This document shows, piece by piece, positions 35,507 to 43,678 of a stretch of 64,000 nt of DNA (its first letter is position 1; each line of letters starts with the position of its first letter). Below the pieces are notes generated by a model that saw nothing but the letters and a program-made list of their open reading frames with translations, was not told where the DNA came from and made no database searches. Source of the DNA: PGYR01 sp041675005 (GTDB lineage Bacteria; Bacteroidota; Ignavibacteria; Kapaibacteriales; UBA2268); the NCBI GenBank assembly GCA_041675005.1, contig JBAYUQ010000005.1, positions 88,614-152,613 of the forward strand, read 5' to 3'. The position numbers were made by a program, and so were the translations under genes.

Positions 35507-36550
35507 TTACTTCCATCCTATTTTGTTAAATAGCTTTACGGCTTCTGTATTGTACTCACCAAGTTTAGACAAATTAATATCATCTTCTTTAAAATCTCCC
35601 CATGATTTCAATAGCTTAGATGCCACTACTTCTGGGTTAACTGGGTATTCGTAATTTGATTCGGAGAATAGACCTTGTGCTTTCTTAGACGTTAGAAACT
35701 CAATAAATTTAATTGCATTTTCTTTGTTCTTACTGTACTTAGCTACTCCTGCTCCCGATACATTGATGTGCGAACCTCTTCCATCTTGATTCGGGAATAG
35801 AATAGAAATAGTGGCAGCGGCATCTCGTTCCGATTCATCATCAGATTCTAGCATCTTGCCGATATAGTATGAGTTTACAATGGCAATATCACCCAAACCT
35901 GCAGCTATTGCTTTCACTTGGTCCCGGTCACCACCAGCTGGTGTACGAGCCATATTGTTCACTACACCTGATGCCCATTGCTCTGCATAGTTGCTATCAG
36001 GGAAGTGTGCTATGAATGATGCTAATAATGATTGGTTATAGATATTATTGCTAGCACGAACCAGTACTTTACCTTTGTATTTTTTGTTAGTTAAATCCCA
36101 GTAGTCCTTTAATTCGCCATCTTTTACTCTTTCTTTCGAGTAAACTATTAATCTTGCTCTTTTCGTAAGTCCGTACCAATAGTTACCCTCATCTTTGAGA
36201 TGTGTAGGAACGTTCTTTTTGAGTATTTCTGATTCTACTGGCTGTAACAATCCCTTTTCTTTAGCGTTGTGTAATCGACCAGCATCAACTGTTATTAGTA
36301 CATCAGCTGGAGATTGTTCGCCTTCGTTTTCCATTCTAGTTATTAGCTCATCGGCATTCGCATTTATCACGTTCACCTTTATACCAGTCTCTTCTTCGAA
36401 CTGCTTGAATAGCAGCTTGTCCGTGTCGTAGTGTCTGTGAGTATATACGTTTACTTCTTGGGCTTTTTCTGCAGGTTTTTCTTCTGTTTTGCCGCAAGCA
36501 ACTAATGATATAGCAGCTATTAGCAGTATTATTCGGTTGTAAATATTCAT
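35507..36550 (-). CDS. Ferric-iron-type ABC substrate-binding lipoprotein (FbpA/FutA-like)
   Basis: 347 residues: lipoprotein signal with Cys19 (AAISLVACGKTEE), then a class II periplasmic-binding fold. Family motifs include VNVYTHRHYDTDKLLFKQFE at the start, PADVLITVDAGRLHNAKEKG, KVLVRASNNIYNQSLLASFI, RTPAGGDRDQVKAIAAGLGD and VNSYYIGKM. The paired tyrosines in SYYIG and the earlier Tyr in YTHRHYD are the expected Fe(III) ligands of the FutA/FbpA group. It would capture ferric iron outside the inner membrane. Neither permease nor ATPase is adjacent; the two genes upstream in the same direction are a T9SS lectin-like protein and a BtuF-like protein. Confidence 0.9.
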   Translation of the reverse strand: MNIYNRIILLIAAISLVACGKTEEKPAEKAQEVNVYTHRHYDTDKLLFKQFEEETGIKVNVINANADELITRMENEGEQSPADVLITVDAGRLHNAKEKGLLQPVESEILKKNVPTHLKDEGNYWYGLTKRARLIVYSKERVKDGELKDYWDLTNKKYKGKVLVRASNNIYNQSLLASFIAHFPDSNYAEQWASGVVNNMARTPAGGDRDQVKAIAAGLGDIAIVNSYYIGKMLESDDESERDAAATISILFPNQDGRGSHINVSGAGVAKYSKNKENAIKFIEFLTSKKAQGLFSESNYEYPVNPEVVASKLLKSWGDFKEDDINLSKLGEYNTEAVKLFNKIGWK

Positions 36551-36564
36551 TTGGGGTAATGTCT

Positions 36565-38658
36565 TTATTTATTTATTATAAACTTACCAGTTTTTACACT
36601 AGTACCAAGTTCTAACTTAATAATATAGACACCATTTGTAAGGTTTCCCACATCTAATTTTAGATTCTGTAACCTTGTGTACTCGAGTGATTCTTGTTTG
36701 ACTATACCACCTTTCAGATTATAAATCTTATAGCCCCGCACATCATATTGACTTTCTAAGTCAATAGTTATATTGTCAATTGCAGGGTTAGGACTGATTA
36801 GCATATTGTAATCTGTTATATTTTCCAACGCAGTAGAACTTGTTTCACTGTCTTTTATTGGCTGTGAGCAATATCTAAAATACTTCAAAGTAGTTTCTTG
36901 GAATATATCAGTTGTGGCTGCTGTTATACCCATATATGCCCTTCCTTTATCCAAATCAATATAATCTTCTATATCGAAATCATCTATTACTAGTTGCGGT
37001 AGTAAGTAGTAACTCTCAGGAGAGACATATACCTTTAGCTGTCTATTATGGTAAGTGATTAAGCATTTATATAAATTATTATCGGGTTCTATCTCTGGTA
37101 TATTATTAGTGACTTTTATACCGTTTAAACTATAATCTGTTGATATCTCTCCCCGTGAAGATAGAACAGCTAAGTGATTACCGCTATTATCGTGAATGTC
37201 TTTATTTTGGTCAAACTCTATTACGAAAGAGTTCTCTAATCCTTCATAAGCAAGACCATCATCACCAGTGCCTAACTCATAACCGCTCTTAGTTTGTATA
37301 ACGAAAGCAAAGCCAGTACCACCTCTGTTTGTGGTTTCTGCTCCTTTGCCACCTTTTGATAGCTGCACTTGGAATTCGGCAGTGAAGCCACCCGAAATGG
37401 GTATCATCTCTTCTGACCAAAGTGCTCCTTTCATCCAGCGAATAGCATATCCAATATCAATACCATCAGGTGGGAACTCTTGAACTAGATTGACCTTAGA
37501 GGTATCTTCGTCTTTTTCATCATATAAGTAATCATCACATAACATTGGGTCGTAGAAATAATTCGTAAGAAAGTTTGGTAAACCACGAGTTGTATAAGTA
37601 CCGGGTAGTGTATGCAATGCTCTTTTTTGATAATCAGCAGCGTCCCCAACTAGCCATGGATAATTTATAACTCCCAAGGTGCTGTCAGCATCATTAGTAA
37701 TATAGAGCTTTTTGTCAGGGCCTAATTGCAGGGCACCGAGTATATACTCAGTTGACCAGCCACCTAATTCGTAGAATTCTATCTCATCAACATCTGTCAG
37801 TGCAGGGTGCAAGATCTGATAAACTTTCGATTCGGGGAATATGGAGCCAACATATATAATCCTACTATCTGGTGAAAATTCTAACCCATAAGTCAATGAA
37901 CCTTCGCCCAATTCTATCTCATCTATAAGTTCAATCTTCCCAGTTTTATAATCAAAGCTAGATAACTCTAATTTATGTTCATTTTGATGCGCATTGATTA
38001 TATATCTACTATTCGGAGATGCTTTGATATATCCATAACTATTAACAATTAAGGGCTCTTTAGTAGACCCAATAGGGGAGACTACCGGTATTGTATCTAT
38101 ACCAGCCGAGTCTATTCTGTAAGCTAGATAATAGTTTGTTCCATATTCAGTAGTTATTAGCCAATATGTTTTGTAATCGGGAGTTGCACAAACGGTAATC
38201 TTTTCGTGTATTCTATCATGCAGATTTATATTTTTTTTTACTACACCGCCACGTCCATTGTCCAAGCTCATATCAACTAGTGAATAGTTAAGACCTTGTT
38301 TACGACCTACGTTCAGAGCTGTTACTACATAGTATAGATTCTTTTTACTTGGGATTTCGACTACAATTGCAGATTGAGTAGAAGATGGATGCCCCATTAG
38401 TCCAGTTCCGTTTAGCATTACCTTATTGTCACGATTCCAGATTGTCTGTCCATCGGTGAAGAACAATGGCTTACCAAATCTATCGCAGAATATACTACAG
38501 CCCTCATTTGTTTTAAGTGGACCCGAAATCATTTCTGGCTTACCCGAAGTGAAGTCAATACCCGCACCAATACCAAAGTACCAAGTCTCTGTTTCTGGCT
38601 GTGCCGTTACTATCGTTGCTGACAGTAGTAGCAATATTAATTTTGCTTTGATTCCCAT
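36565..38658 (-). CDS. T9SS-exported propeller and L-type-lectin-like protein
   Basis: 697 residues: signal peptide (MGIKAKLILLLLSATIVTAQ), an N-terminal beta-propeller-like region (about 20-380, YFGIGAGIDFTSGKPE, FTDGQTIWNRDNKVM, SPNSRYIINAHQNEHKL), an L-type-lectin-like sandwich (about 395-600, TGFAFVIQTKSGYELGTG, LENSFVIEFDQNKD, NHLAVLSSRG) and a T9SS type A domain (LISPNPAIDNITIDLES, NGVYIIKLELG). It probably binds sugars at the cell surface. The gene overlaps the upstream BtuF-like gene by 22 bases and ends 14 bases before the iron-binding lipoprotein gene, so the three are likely cotranscribed. Confidence 0.82.
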   Translation of the reverse strand: MGIKAKLILLLLSATIVTAQPETETWYFGIGAGIDFTSGKPEMISGPLKTNEGCSIFCDRFGKPLFFTDGQTIWNRDNKVMLNGTGLMGHPSSTQSAIVVEIPSKKNLYYVVTALNVGRKQGLNYSLVDMSLDNGRGGVVKKNINLHDRIHEKITVCATPDYKTYWLITTEYGTNYYLAYRIDSAGIDTIPVVSPIGSTKEPLIVNSYGYIKASPNSRYIINAHQNEHKLELSSFDYKTGKIELIDEIELGEGSLTYGLEFSPDSRIIYVGSIFPESKVYQILHPALTDVDEIEFYELGGWSTEYILGALQLGPDKKLYITNDADSTLGVINYPWLVGDAADYQKRALHTLPGTYTTRGLPNFLTNYFYDPMLCDDYLYDEKDEDTSKVNLVQEFPPDGIDIGYAIRWMKGALWSEEMIPISGGFTAEFQVQLSKGGKGAETTNRGGTGFAFVIQTKSGYELGTGDDGLAYEGLENSFVIEFDQNKDIHDNSGNHLAVLSSRGEISTDYSLNGIKVTNNIPEIEPDNNLYKCLITYHNRQLKVYVSPESYYLLPQLVIDDFDIEDYIDLDKGRAYMGITAATTDIFQETTLKYFRYCSQPIKDSETSSTALENITDYNMLISPNPAIDNITIDLESQYDVRGYKIYNLKGGIVKQESLEYTRLQNLKLDVGNLTNGVYIIKLELGTSVKTGKFIINK

Positions 38659-39440
38659 TTGTCAAATATATCCATTAGTAGGTCTAATCCATCGGTAAGT
38701 GCAGCCGGTCCGGGTTGCAGTATTATCTGTGATGGTAATTCGTGTATCTCATCATTCTTCACAAATGTGAGGTTATCCCAACCGTTACGTTTGAGAACAA
38801 TATCTTTCTTGAATTTCTTTCCGCACCAAGAAGCTAGCATAATATCCGAATCTCGCTCCAATACTCTATCTGGCGAATCTAAGATTCTGTCTTTTGCGTA
38901 GAATTTGAAGCTCAAATCTGAGTAAACATCAGTCCCACCACAAAGCTCTATTAGCTCACTAACCCAAGTAATACCTGTGATGATAGGGTCATCCCACTCT
39001 TCGAAATATACTCGCGGTTTGTGCTTTCTATTTGTGCCTATTTCCGTTACTTTATCTAATTTTTCTCTTATACTATTGGCGAATTCTAATGCGTCATCGT
39101 ATCGACCTACCATAGCGCCGAGCTGTTCGATAAACTTCAAGGTATCGGCTATTGTTCTATGATTAAAGCACATTACATTCTGACCTGCCTTTATCAACTC
39201 AGCACAAATATCAGCTTGCAAATCGGACCAAGCCAATATCAAATCTGGCTCTAGTTCTAGTATCTTATCAATCTTTGCATCTATATATCGCGATACAACT
39301 GGCTTTTCTTTCTTCGCCCTTTTGGGACGTTTGACGAACTGAGTAATACCAACTATCAACTCATCCGCTCCTATACTGTATAGTGTTTCAGTTGTTTCTT
39401 CTGTTAAGCAGACTATTCTTTTAGGTAAATTTTTGTACAT
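38637..39440 (-). CDS. BtuF-like helical-backbone metal/cobalamin-binding protein, no signal peptide
   Basis: 267 residues of the class III periplasmic-binding fold: PKRIVCLTEETTETLYSIGA, VVSRYIDAKIDKILELEPDL with ILAWSDLQADI, AMVGRYDDALEFANSI and ITGITWVSELIELCGGTDVY. This matches cobalamin- or chelate-binding BtuF-type proteins. The N-terminus (MYKNLPKRIVCL) lacks a signal peptide or lipobox, unlike transport-type BtuF, so the protein appears cytoplasmic or uses an unseen route. No BtuCD-type genes are adjacent. It is first in an operon with the T9SS lectin-like and FbpA-like genes. Confidence 0.82.
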   Translation of the reverse strand: MYKNLPKRIVCLTEETTETLYSIGADELIVGITQFVKRPKRAKKEKPVVSRYIDAKIDKILELEPDLILAWSDLQADICAELIKAGQNVMCFNHRTIADTLKFIEQLGAMVGRYDDALEFANSIREKLDKVTEIGTNRKHKPRVYFEEWDDPIITGITWVSELIELCGGTDVYSDLSFKFYAKDRILDSPDRVLERDSDIMLASWCGKKFKKDIVLKRNGWDNLTFVKNDEIHELPSQIILQPGPAALTDGLDLLMDIFDKWESKQN

Positions 39441-39658
39441 TTATAAAGTATTTTGATGAATATTTCTGCTTACAAAGACAAGATAATAAATATTAGATTT
39501 TAAATCATAGGTAATATTACTTAAAACTGCTAGTTTATTGTGTCTTTACTTGTTAAATTAACTTTTTATTGAGAAATGTCACTTAAACTATAACCAAATT
39601 GAATTATCTTCGTTTTAATAAGTAATTATTTTAAACTAACTAAGAATGGGGTATAAAA

Positions 39659-40198
39659 ATGAAATATCTACTATTATCAATTGCGCTGCTACTCGGATTG
39701 TCGGCTTGTACGTACAACAATGATCATAATCATCCAAACATTTACAAATCGGACTATACAACTTTTGTATATACTATAACACCTAACAATTGGGTGGAAA
39801 ATGGTGACGGACTCTATTCGGATATAAATGCACCCGAATTGACTCTTGAAATGCTTCAGTACGGTTATTTTATTACGTATATAAATATCGGGACTGAGAA
39901 TGATCCGATATATAGCGAATTACCACAAACTCTGTTTTTCACGGATAGTGAAGGAACTCCCTACACCGTCGAAATGTATCCGACCTACAAAAAAGGATCA
40001 GTAAGAGTCGAGTATTTTGATACTCATCCAACGAATAAGCAATTCCCAGAAAATTCTTATACATACAGAACAGTAATCATAAGTGATCCGTATATAATAA
40101 ATGGATTGAAGAATAATGAAATTTCTAGAGAATACGAATCTGTAATTCAAGAAATGAATAAACGACAAATAGATAATGAACAAGTTATCATCGACTAA
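39659..40198 (+). CDS. Lipoprotein of unknown function, coupled to murQ
   Basis: 179 residues with a lipoprotein signal (MKYLLLSIALLLGLSACTYN, Cys17), then His/Asn-rich residues and a beta-rich domain (TPNNWVENGDGLYSDINAPE, YGYFITYINIGTENDPIYSE). I do not recognise the domain. The stop codon overlaps the murQ start by 1 base (TAATG), which couples the two genes. A cell-wall-recycling role is possible only by association. Confidence 0.72.
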   Translation: MKYLLLSIALLLGLSACTYNNDHNHPNIYKSDYTTFVYTITPNNWVENGDGLYSDINAPELTLEMLQYGYFITYINIGTENDPIYSELPQTLFFTDSEGTPYTVEMYPTYKKGSVRVEYFDTHPTNKQFPENSYTYRTVIISDPYIINGLKNNEISREYESVIQEMNKRQIDNEQVIID

Positions 40199-41121
40199 TG
40201 GCAGAATCTGAACTTTTCAAACATATAACATCATTATCAACGGAGCAGAACAACCCTGCTTCGTCTGATATTGATATCGCCTCTACTCGTGAAATAGTCG
40301 AGATAATCAATTCCCAAGACAAACTAGTAGCAGAATCTGTACAACAAGAATTAGATAATATAGCCACTGCCGTTGATGGTATAGTCGATAGGTTCAAAAG
40401 AGGTGGACGACTATTTTACTTTGGTGCTGGTACTAGTGGCAGATTAGGAGTACTCGATGCTTCGGAATGCCCTCCTACTTTTGGTTCGGAGCCAGATCTG
40501 GTGCAAGGTAGAATAGCAGGTGGCAAAGACGCTATGTTCGTAGCCCAAGAAGGAGCCGAAGATGACCCACATATAGGTGCTGAAGAAGTTGTAATGTCGG
40601 GGCTAAAAGAATATGATATATGTTGCGGTATAGCAGCATCTGGTCGAACTCCTTATGTACTAGGAGCTATACAAAGAGCCAATGAAATCGGTTGTTACAC
40701 CATATTAGTAACGACGGCAGGACATACAGCAATACAAGAAATGGGAATAAAAGCAGATGTAATAATCTCACCGAATGTAGGCCCAGAAGTAGTGGCTGGC
40801 TCCACACGAATGAAGTCCGGTACAGCACAGAAGATGGTACTAAATATGCTCACTACGTCTGCTATGATACGAATGGGGAAGACCTACGGCAACGTAATGG
40901 TTGACCTAAAACAAACAAACGCGAAACTAAAAGAACGCTCCCAAAAGATTATAATGACTATCTGCGAAGTAGATTATGACACCGCTGCTCAACTGCTCGA
41001 AGACAGCGGTCACCACGTAAAAACAGCAATAGTTATGTCCCTACTTAACTGCTCAAAAGAACAAGCTAAAGACAAGCTATCCCAAAGCGATGGCTTTATA
41101 AAAAAGGCAATGGAAGTCTAA
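40198..41121 (+). CDS. murQ: N-acetylmuramic acid 6-phosphate etherase
   Basis: 307 residues of the SIS family. MurQ removes lactate from MurNAc-6-phosphate to give GlcNAc-6-phosphate during peptidoglycan recycling. Family motifs are RLFYFGAGTSGRLGVLDASE and CPPTFGSEPDLVQG, EEGAEDDP-like QEGAEDDPHIGAEEV, ASGRTPYVLGAIQRAN and GSTRMKSGTAQKMVLNMLTT. Length and motifs are complete. It is the second gene after a coupled lipoprotein; no anmK or muramyl kinase gene is in the window. Confidence 0.96.
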   Translation: MAESELFKHITSLSTEQNNPASSDIDIASTREIVEIINSQDKLVAESVQQELDNIATAVDGIVDRFKRGGRLFYFGAGTSGRLGVLDASECPPTFGSEPDLVQGRIAGGKDAMFVAQEGAEDDPHIGAEEVVMSGLKEYDICCGIAASGRTPYVLGAIQRANEIGCYTILVTTAGHTAIQEMGIKADVIISPNVGPEVVAGSTRMKSGTAQKMVLNMLTTSAMIRMGKTYGNVMVDLKQTNAKLKERSQKIIMTICEVDYDTAAQLLEDSGHHVKTAIVMSLLNCSKEQAKDKLSQSDGFIKKAMEV

Positions 41122-41127
41122 GGATAA

Positions 41128-41223
41128 GTGGTAAAATAAAAGATGACACTGATATTAATGATCCTATTTGGGAAGAATGGAGTCGTATTAGGAATCTGAT
41201 TAAGATAAAACTTATTGAATAAA
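41128..41223 (+). pseudogene. Gene fragment of unknown origin downstream of murQ
   Basis: A frame reading ISGKIKDDTDINDPIWEEWS then RIRNLIKIKLIE and a stop overlaps the end of murQ in another frame and has no usable start. The coherent amphipathic sequence, with DINDPIWEEW, looks like the C-terminal end of a small protein, perhaps an antitoxin-like one. I cannot name the family. Confidence 0.35.
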
Positions 41224-41337
41224 ATGAATGAAATAATAGTTATAGCAATAGTATCAGGACTTGTTTTTTTGCTTTTTGTAGTCACACTAACTTTAGGTTT
41301 ATCGAAGAAGAATAAGCAATTAAAACTTACTTCATGA
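41224..41337 (+). CDS. Short single-helix membrane peptide, hypothetical
   Basis: 37 codons starting 1 base after the preceding stop: MNEIIVIAIVSGLVFLLFVV, then a short basic tail (SKKNKQ). It is one transmembrane helix with a basic cytoplasmic end. It could be a real small membrane peptide or a by-product of AT-rich sequence. No homologue is recognised. Confidence 0.3.
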   Translation: MNEIIVIAIVSGLVFLLFVVTLTLGLSKKNKQLKLTS

Positions 41338-41489
41338 TATTTCTGTATTTTAATAATTGATAGTTCAACAATATAAACATTTTTATTATATAGAGCGAAG
41401 ACATAGCAGTTCTAATTTTTATATGAACTATTTGTCAAAAGGTATATTTATTCGTAGTTTTAATCAAAATAAAGAAGAGCTAATAGAAA

Positions 41490-41717
41490 ATGAATAAAGA
41501 AAATATAAAAATAGAACTAATACAATGGTTGACAACCCTAGAAGATGAGAATGCTTTAAAAGATTTGATTTCAATTCGAGATAAGAGCAATAAAGATTGG
41601 TGGGAAAGTATATCAAGTGAAGAGAAAAAATCAATTCAGAATGGGTTAAAAGATATTAAGGAAGGAAAATTAGTCTCACATTCTGAAGCTAGAAAAGTCT
41701 ATGAAGAGTACTTATAG
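41490..41717 (+). CDS. Type II antitoxin, addiction-module component type
   Basis: 75 residues. The sequence KDWWESISSEEKKSIQNGLK followed by DIKEGKLVSHSEARKVYEEY is typical of small RelB/ParD-like addiction-module antitoxins found with RelE/ParE toxins in Bacteroidota. The N-terminus (MNKENIKIELIQWLTTLEDE) would be the helix that dimerises. Its end overlaps the start of a ParE-like reading frame by 17 bases, the normal arrangement for such pairs. The partner is truncated, so this antitoxin may now be orphaned. Confidence 0.8.
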   Translation: MNKENIKIELIQWLTTLEDENALKDLISIRDKSNKDWWESISSEEKKSIQNGLKDIKEGKLVSHSEARKVYEEYL

Positions 41718-41862
41718 CATAAAGTGGTCATCGAACTCACTAATTGAATTGAATTCTACCTATTCATATCTTAAGCAAAACTTTACACCCAGAGAAATAA
41801 AAAAACTTTCTCTCAAAATAGAATATACATTACAGCTGATATATAATAGAAATATCCCGTAG
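41701..41862 (+). pseudogene. RelE/ParE-family toxin, truncated at a palindromic repeat
   Basis: 53 codons: MKSTYSIKWSSNSLIELNST, YSYLKQNFTPREIKKLSLKI and EYTLQLIYNRNIP then stop. This is the N-terminal half of a ParE toxin (usual length 90-100 residues): the YSIKWS strand, the Y-L hairpin helices and the REIKKL helix. The frame ends inside ATATCCCGTAGGGATAT, which also occurs at 16753-16774. The catalytic C-terminal strands are missing, and I see no continuation of the toxin past the repeat. Confidence 0.75.
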
Positions 41863-41926
41863 GGATATAATATTAGTAGTAAAAAAATAACACCAAAGAA
41901 ACTACTCCGTAGGAGTAGAATAATTA
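41852..41926. repeat. Two short palindromes ending the toxin gene
   Basis: ATATCCCGTAGGGATAT with AATATTAGTAGT (41853-41880) and CTACTCCGTAGGAGTAG (41905-41921). Both belong to the same family as those at 16748-16774 and 42617-42690. Confidence 0.75.
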
Positions 41927-41964
41927 TTATCTTGAAAATATTCTAATCAAAATTATCAACTTGA

Positions 41965-42423
41965 ATGGAAAAAAAAATTAAACTGCTAAGAAAAATGAAT
42001 ATTAAACTCTTACTAATAACTATATTTTTTCTTTTAATACTAACACTTGAGGCAAAAGAAAAAGAAGATAATGTTAATGTAAAACCAATGATTAATCTTA
42101 TTGAAAATATAATTAAAACACCTGTTAGGATGATTGATATTATGAATGATGATGAAAATATTAATTGCTCAAAAATAGTAAGTCAGTTTACAAATGAAGA
42201 ATGGCGGTTAATTGATTTTACGATTGTAATTTCTAATATAAGGTGTAAAAACTATAATTATGATAGTTTTGAGATACACAACATGAATGATACTTTTGAA
42301 AAAGTAATTTATATCCATTATATAGTTCATAAAGACGAAGAAAATCAAGCCATATATTCTTTCAAATTTTTCATTAAAGATTTTAAGGTTATTTTTGGAG
42401 GTGTGGTAATGCCTAAAGGCTAG
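41965..42423 (+). CDS. Secreted or membrane-anchored protein of unknown function
   Basis: 152 residues; the signal-like helix MNIKLLLITIFFLLILTLEA begins at residue 12, so the ATG at 41998 may be the real start. The mature part has two cysteines (NCSKIVSQF, NIRCKNYNYDSF) and no recognised domain. It lies directly before an Rhs-type remnant, so a link with that system (for example an immunity protein) is possible but unsupported by sequence. Base composition is more AT-rich than that of its neighbours. Confidence 0.55.
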   Translation: MEKKIKLLRKMNIKLLLITIFFLLILTLEAKEKEDNVNVKPMINLIENIIKTPVRMIDIMNDDENINCSKIVSQFTNEEWRLIDFTIVISNIRCKNYNYDSFEIHNMNDTFEKVIYIHYIVHKDEENQAIYSFKFFIKDFKVIFGGVVMPKG

Positions 42424-42458
42424 TAAATTCAAACCTTCAAATGTAATGGGGTTAACAA

Positions 42459-42623
42459 ATGGAACCAAAACACCACAGCACCGATGATATCCCTAAGCGT
42501 GGGTATATGGGATCTCATAAATCAAAAGAGAATGGGTATATGCAGATGGGGGCTAGGTTATATAACTCCGAAACAGGTAGGTTTATGTCGGTTAGGAGAG
42601 AGTTACCAATATTCAACTCCTAA
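42459..42623 (+). pseudogene. Rhs/YD-repeat core remnant
   Basis: A 54-codon frame MEPKHHSTDDIPKRGYMGSH, KSKENGYMQMGARLYNSETG, RFMSVRRELPIFNS then stop. The segment GARLYNSETGRFMSV matches the RHS-repeat-associated core hallmark (ARxYDPETGRFLSxDP). The usual following DP and the toxin tip are lost, and the frame ends within the CAACTCCTAATGGAGTTG palindrome. There is no Rhs gene upstream. It is a relic or a displaced tip-exchange cassette. Confidence 0.75.
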
Positions 42624-42684
42624 TGGAGTTGTTTATATGCTCAATCTATCGAAGCTACTAATATTTCGACTCCTACGGAGTTTT
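42612..42684. repeat. Palindromic repeats at the end of the Rhs remnant
   Basis: CAACTCCTAATGGAGTTG (42615-42632) and AACTCC-type GACTCCTACGGAGTT (42670-42684) with a CTACTAATATTTC linker. Same family as 16668, 32030 and 41905. Confidence 0.7.
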
Positions 42685-42688
42685 CGTT

Positions 42689-43678
42689 CTATTCTCTAAG
42701 GAACTGATGCTTCGGGTTAAACACAAATTCCCTATCGTTCAATGTTAGCAAAAAAGCTATCAAATCCGCTTTTTCATTCGAAGATAAATCTATTGCTTTG
42801 TTTCTACTCAGATTTGGATTACTAGTATAATGGTTCAGAACATCTTTCAATTTTCTATATCTACCATCGTGCATATATGGGTAAGTGTAGCTCAGATTTC
42901 TCAGTGATGGGACTTTGAAAAATGCACTATCTACTTCGTTATTTGTTATCATCATTCTTCCGAAATCAATGAGTGTAGTGTCTATCCCTAGCCCATTTCT
43001 CTCGAAATTATTATTAGTAAATAGCGGCTCCGTGTGGCAGTTACTACAGTTAGATTTGTATAGTTCATACCCCTTGCTTTCTTGCACTGTATAGCTAGAT
43101 TCTTTTCTCTGGACACTATCATATTTAGAATTAGCTGATACTAGAGTAAGTTGAAACTGAGATAATGCTTTTAATAGATATTCACCTGTTATGTTTTTGC
43201 TACCAAAAGCAGCCTCAAAAAGACTAGGATATTCTTGACTGTTTTGTAGTTTTATAACTAAGTTTTCTATATCTTCGCCCATTTCACCGGGGTGACTAAT
43301 CGGTGCTAGTGCCTGCACGTCAAGTTGATGAATTGCCCCATCCCACATGAAGGACTTACCCCAAGCTAGATTGAACAATGCAGGAGCATTCCGTGTGCCT
43401 ATGCTGTCGTTTATTCCATGGCTAAGATCGTGGTCAGTATGCGCAAAAGCATTATAAGGAGAATGACAAGAGGCACAAGAAATTGTACTGTCTTTTGACA
43501 AAATTGGGTCGTAGAATAGTGCTCTGCCGAGTTGTATTTTACTTTCACTCAGAGGGTTCTCAGCGAAGTTGTATGTAGGTTTTGGGAAATAATCTGGATA
43601 AACGAATTCTACTAAATCACTTGAGAATGCTGTTAGCAGTACAAAGCAAGAAAGTAATATGATAAGTTTTTGTTTCAA
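42689..43678 (-). CDS. Diheme cytochrome c peroxidase/MauG-family protein, MbnH-like
   Basis: 329 residues: signal peptide (MKQKLIILLSCFVLLTAFS) and two c-type heme sites, CASCH (Cys68, Cys71, His72) and CSNCH (Cys211, Cys214, His215). Family motifs are ELGRALFYDPILS-like QLGRALFYDPILS, APALFNLAWGKSFMWDGAIH, PISHPGEMGE and KVPSLRNLSYTYPYMHDGR. It is periplasmic. By itself it could be a hydrogen peroxide-reducing CCP or a MauG-type oxidase. Its start overlaps the stop of an MbnP-like gene by 4 bases, which favours an MbnH-type role, in which the enzyme oxidises a tryptophan of MbnP to kynurenine. It is the last gene of a five-gene operon. Confidence 0.9.
   Translation of the reverse strand: MKQKLIILLSCFVLLTAFSSDLVEFVYPDYFPKPTYNFAENPLSESKIQLGRALFYDPILSKDSTISCASCHSPYNAFAHTDHDLSHGINDSIGTRNAPALFNLAWGKSFMWDGAIHQLDVQALAPISHPGEMGEDIENLVIKLQNSQEYPSLFEAAFGSKNITGEYLLKALSQFQLTLVSANSKYDSVQRKESSYTVQESKGYELYKSNCSNCHTEPLFTNNNFERNGLGIDTTLIDFGRMMITNNEVDSAFFKVPSLRNLSYTYPYMHDGRYRKLKDVLNHYTSNPNLSRNKAIDLSSNEKADLIAFLLTLNDREFVFNPKHQFLRE

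Noticed and set aside
42484..42699. 71-codon plus-strand open frame overlapping the Rhs remnant
   Set aside because: It is in a different frame from the clear GARLYNSETGRFMSV reading and ends in repeat sequence.
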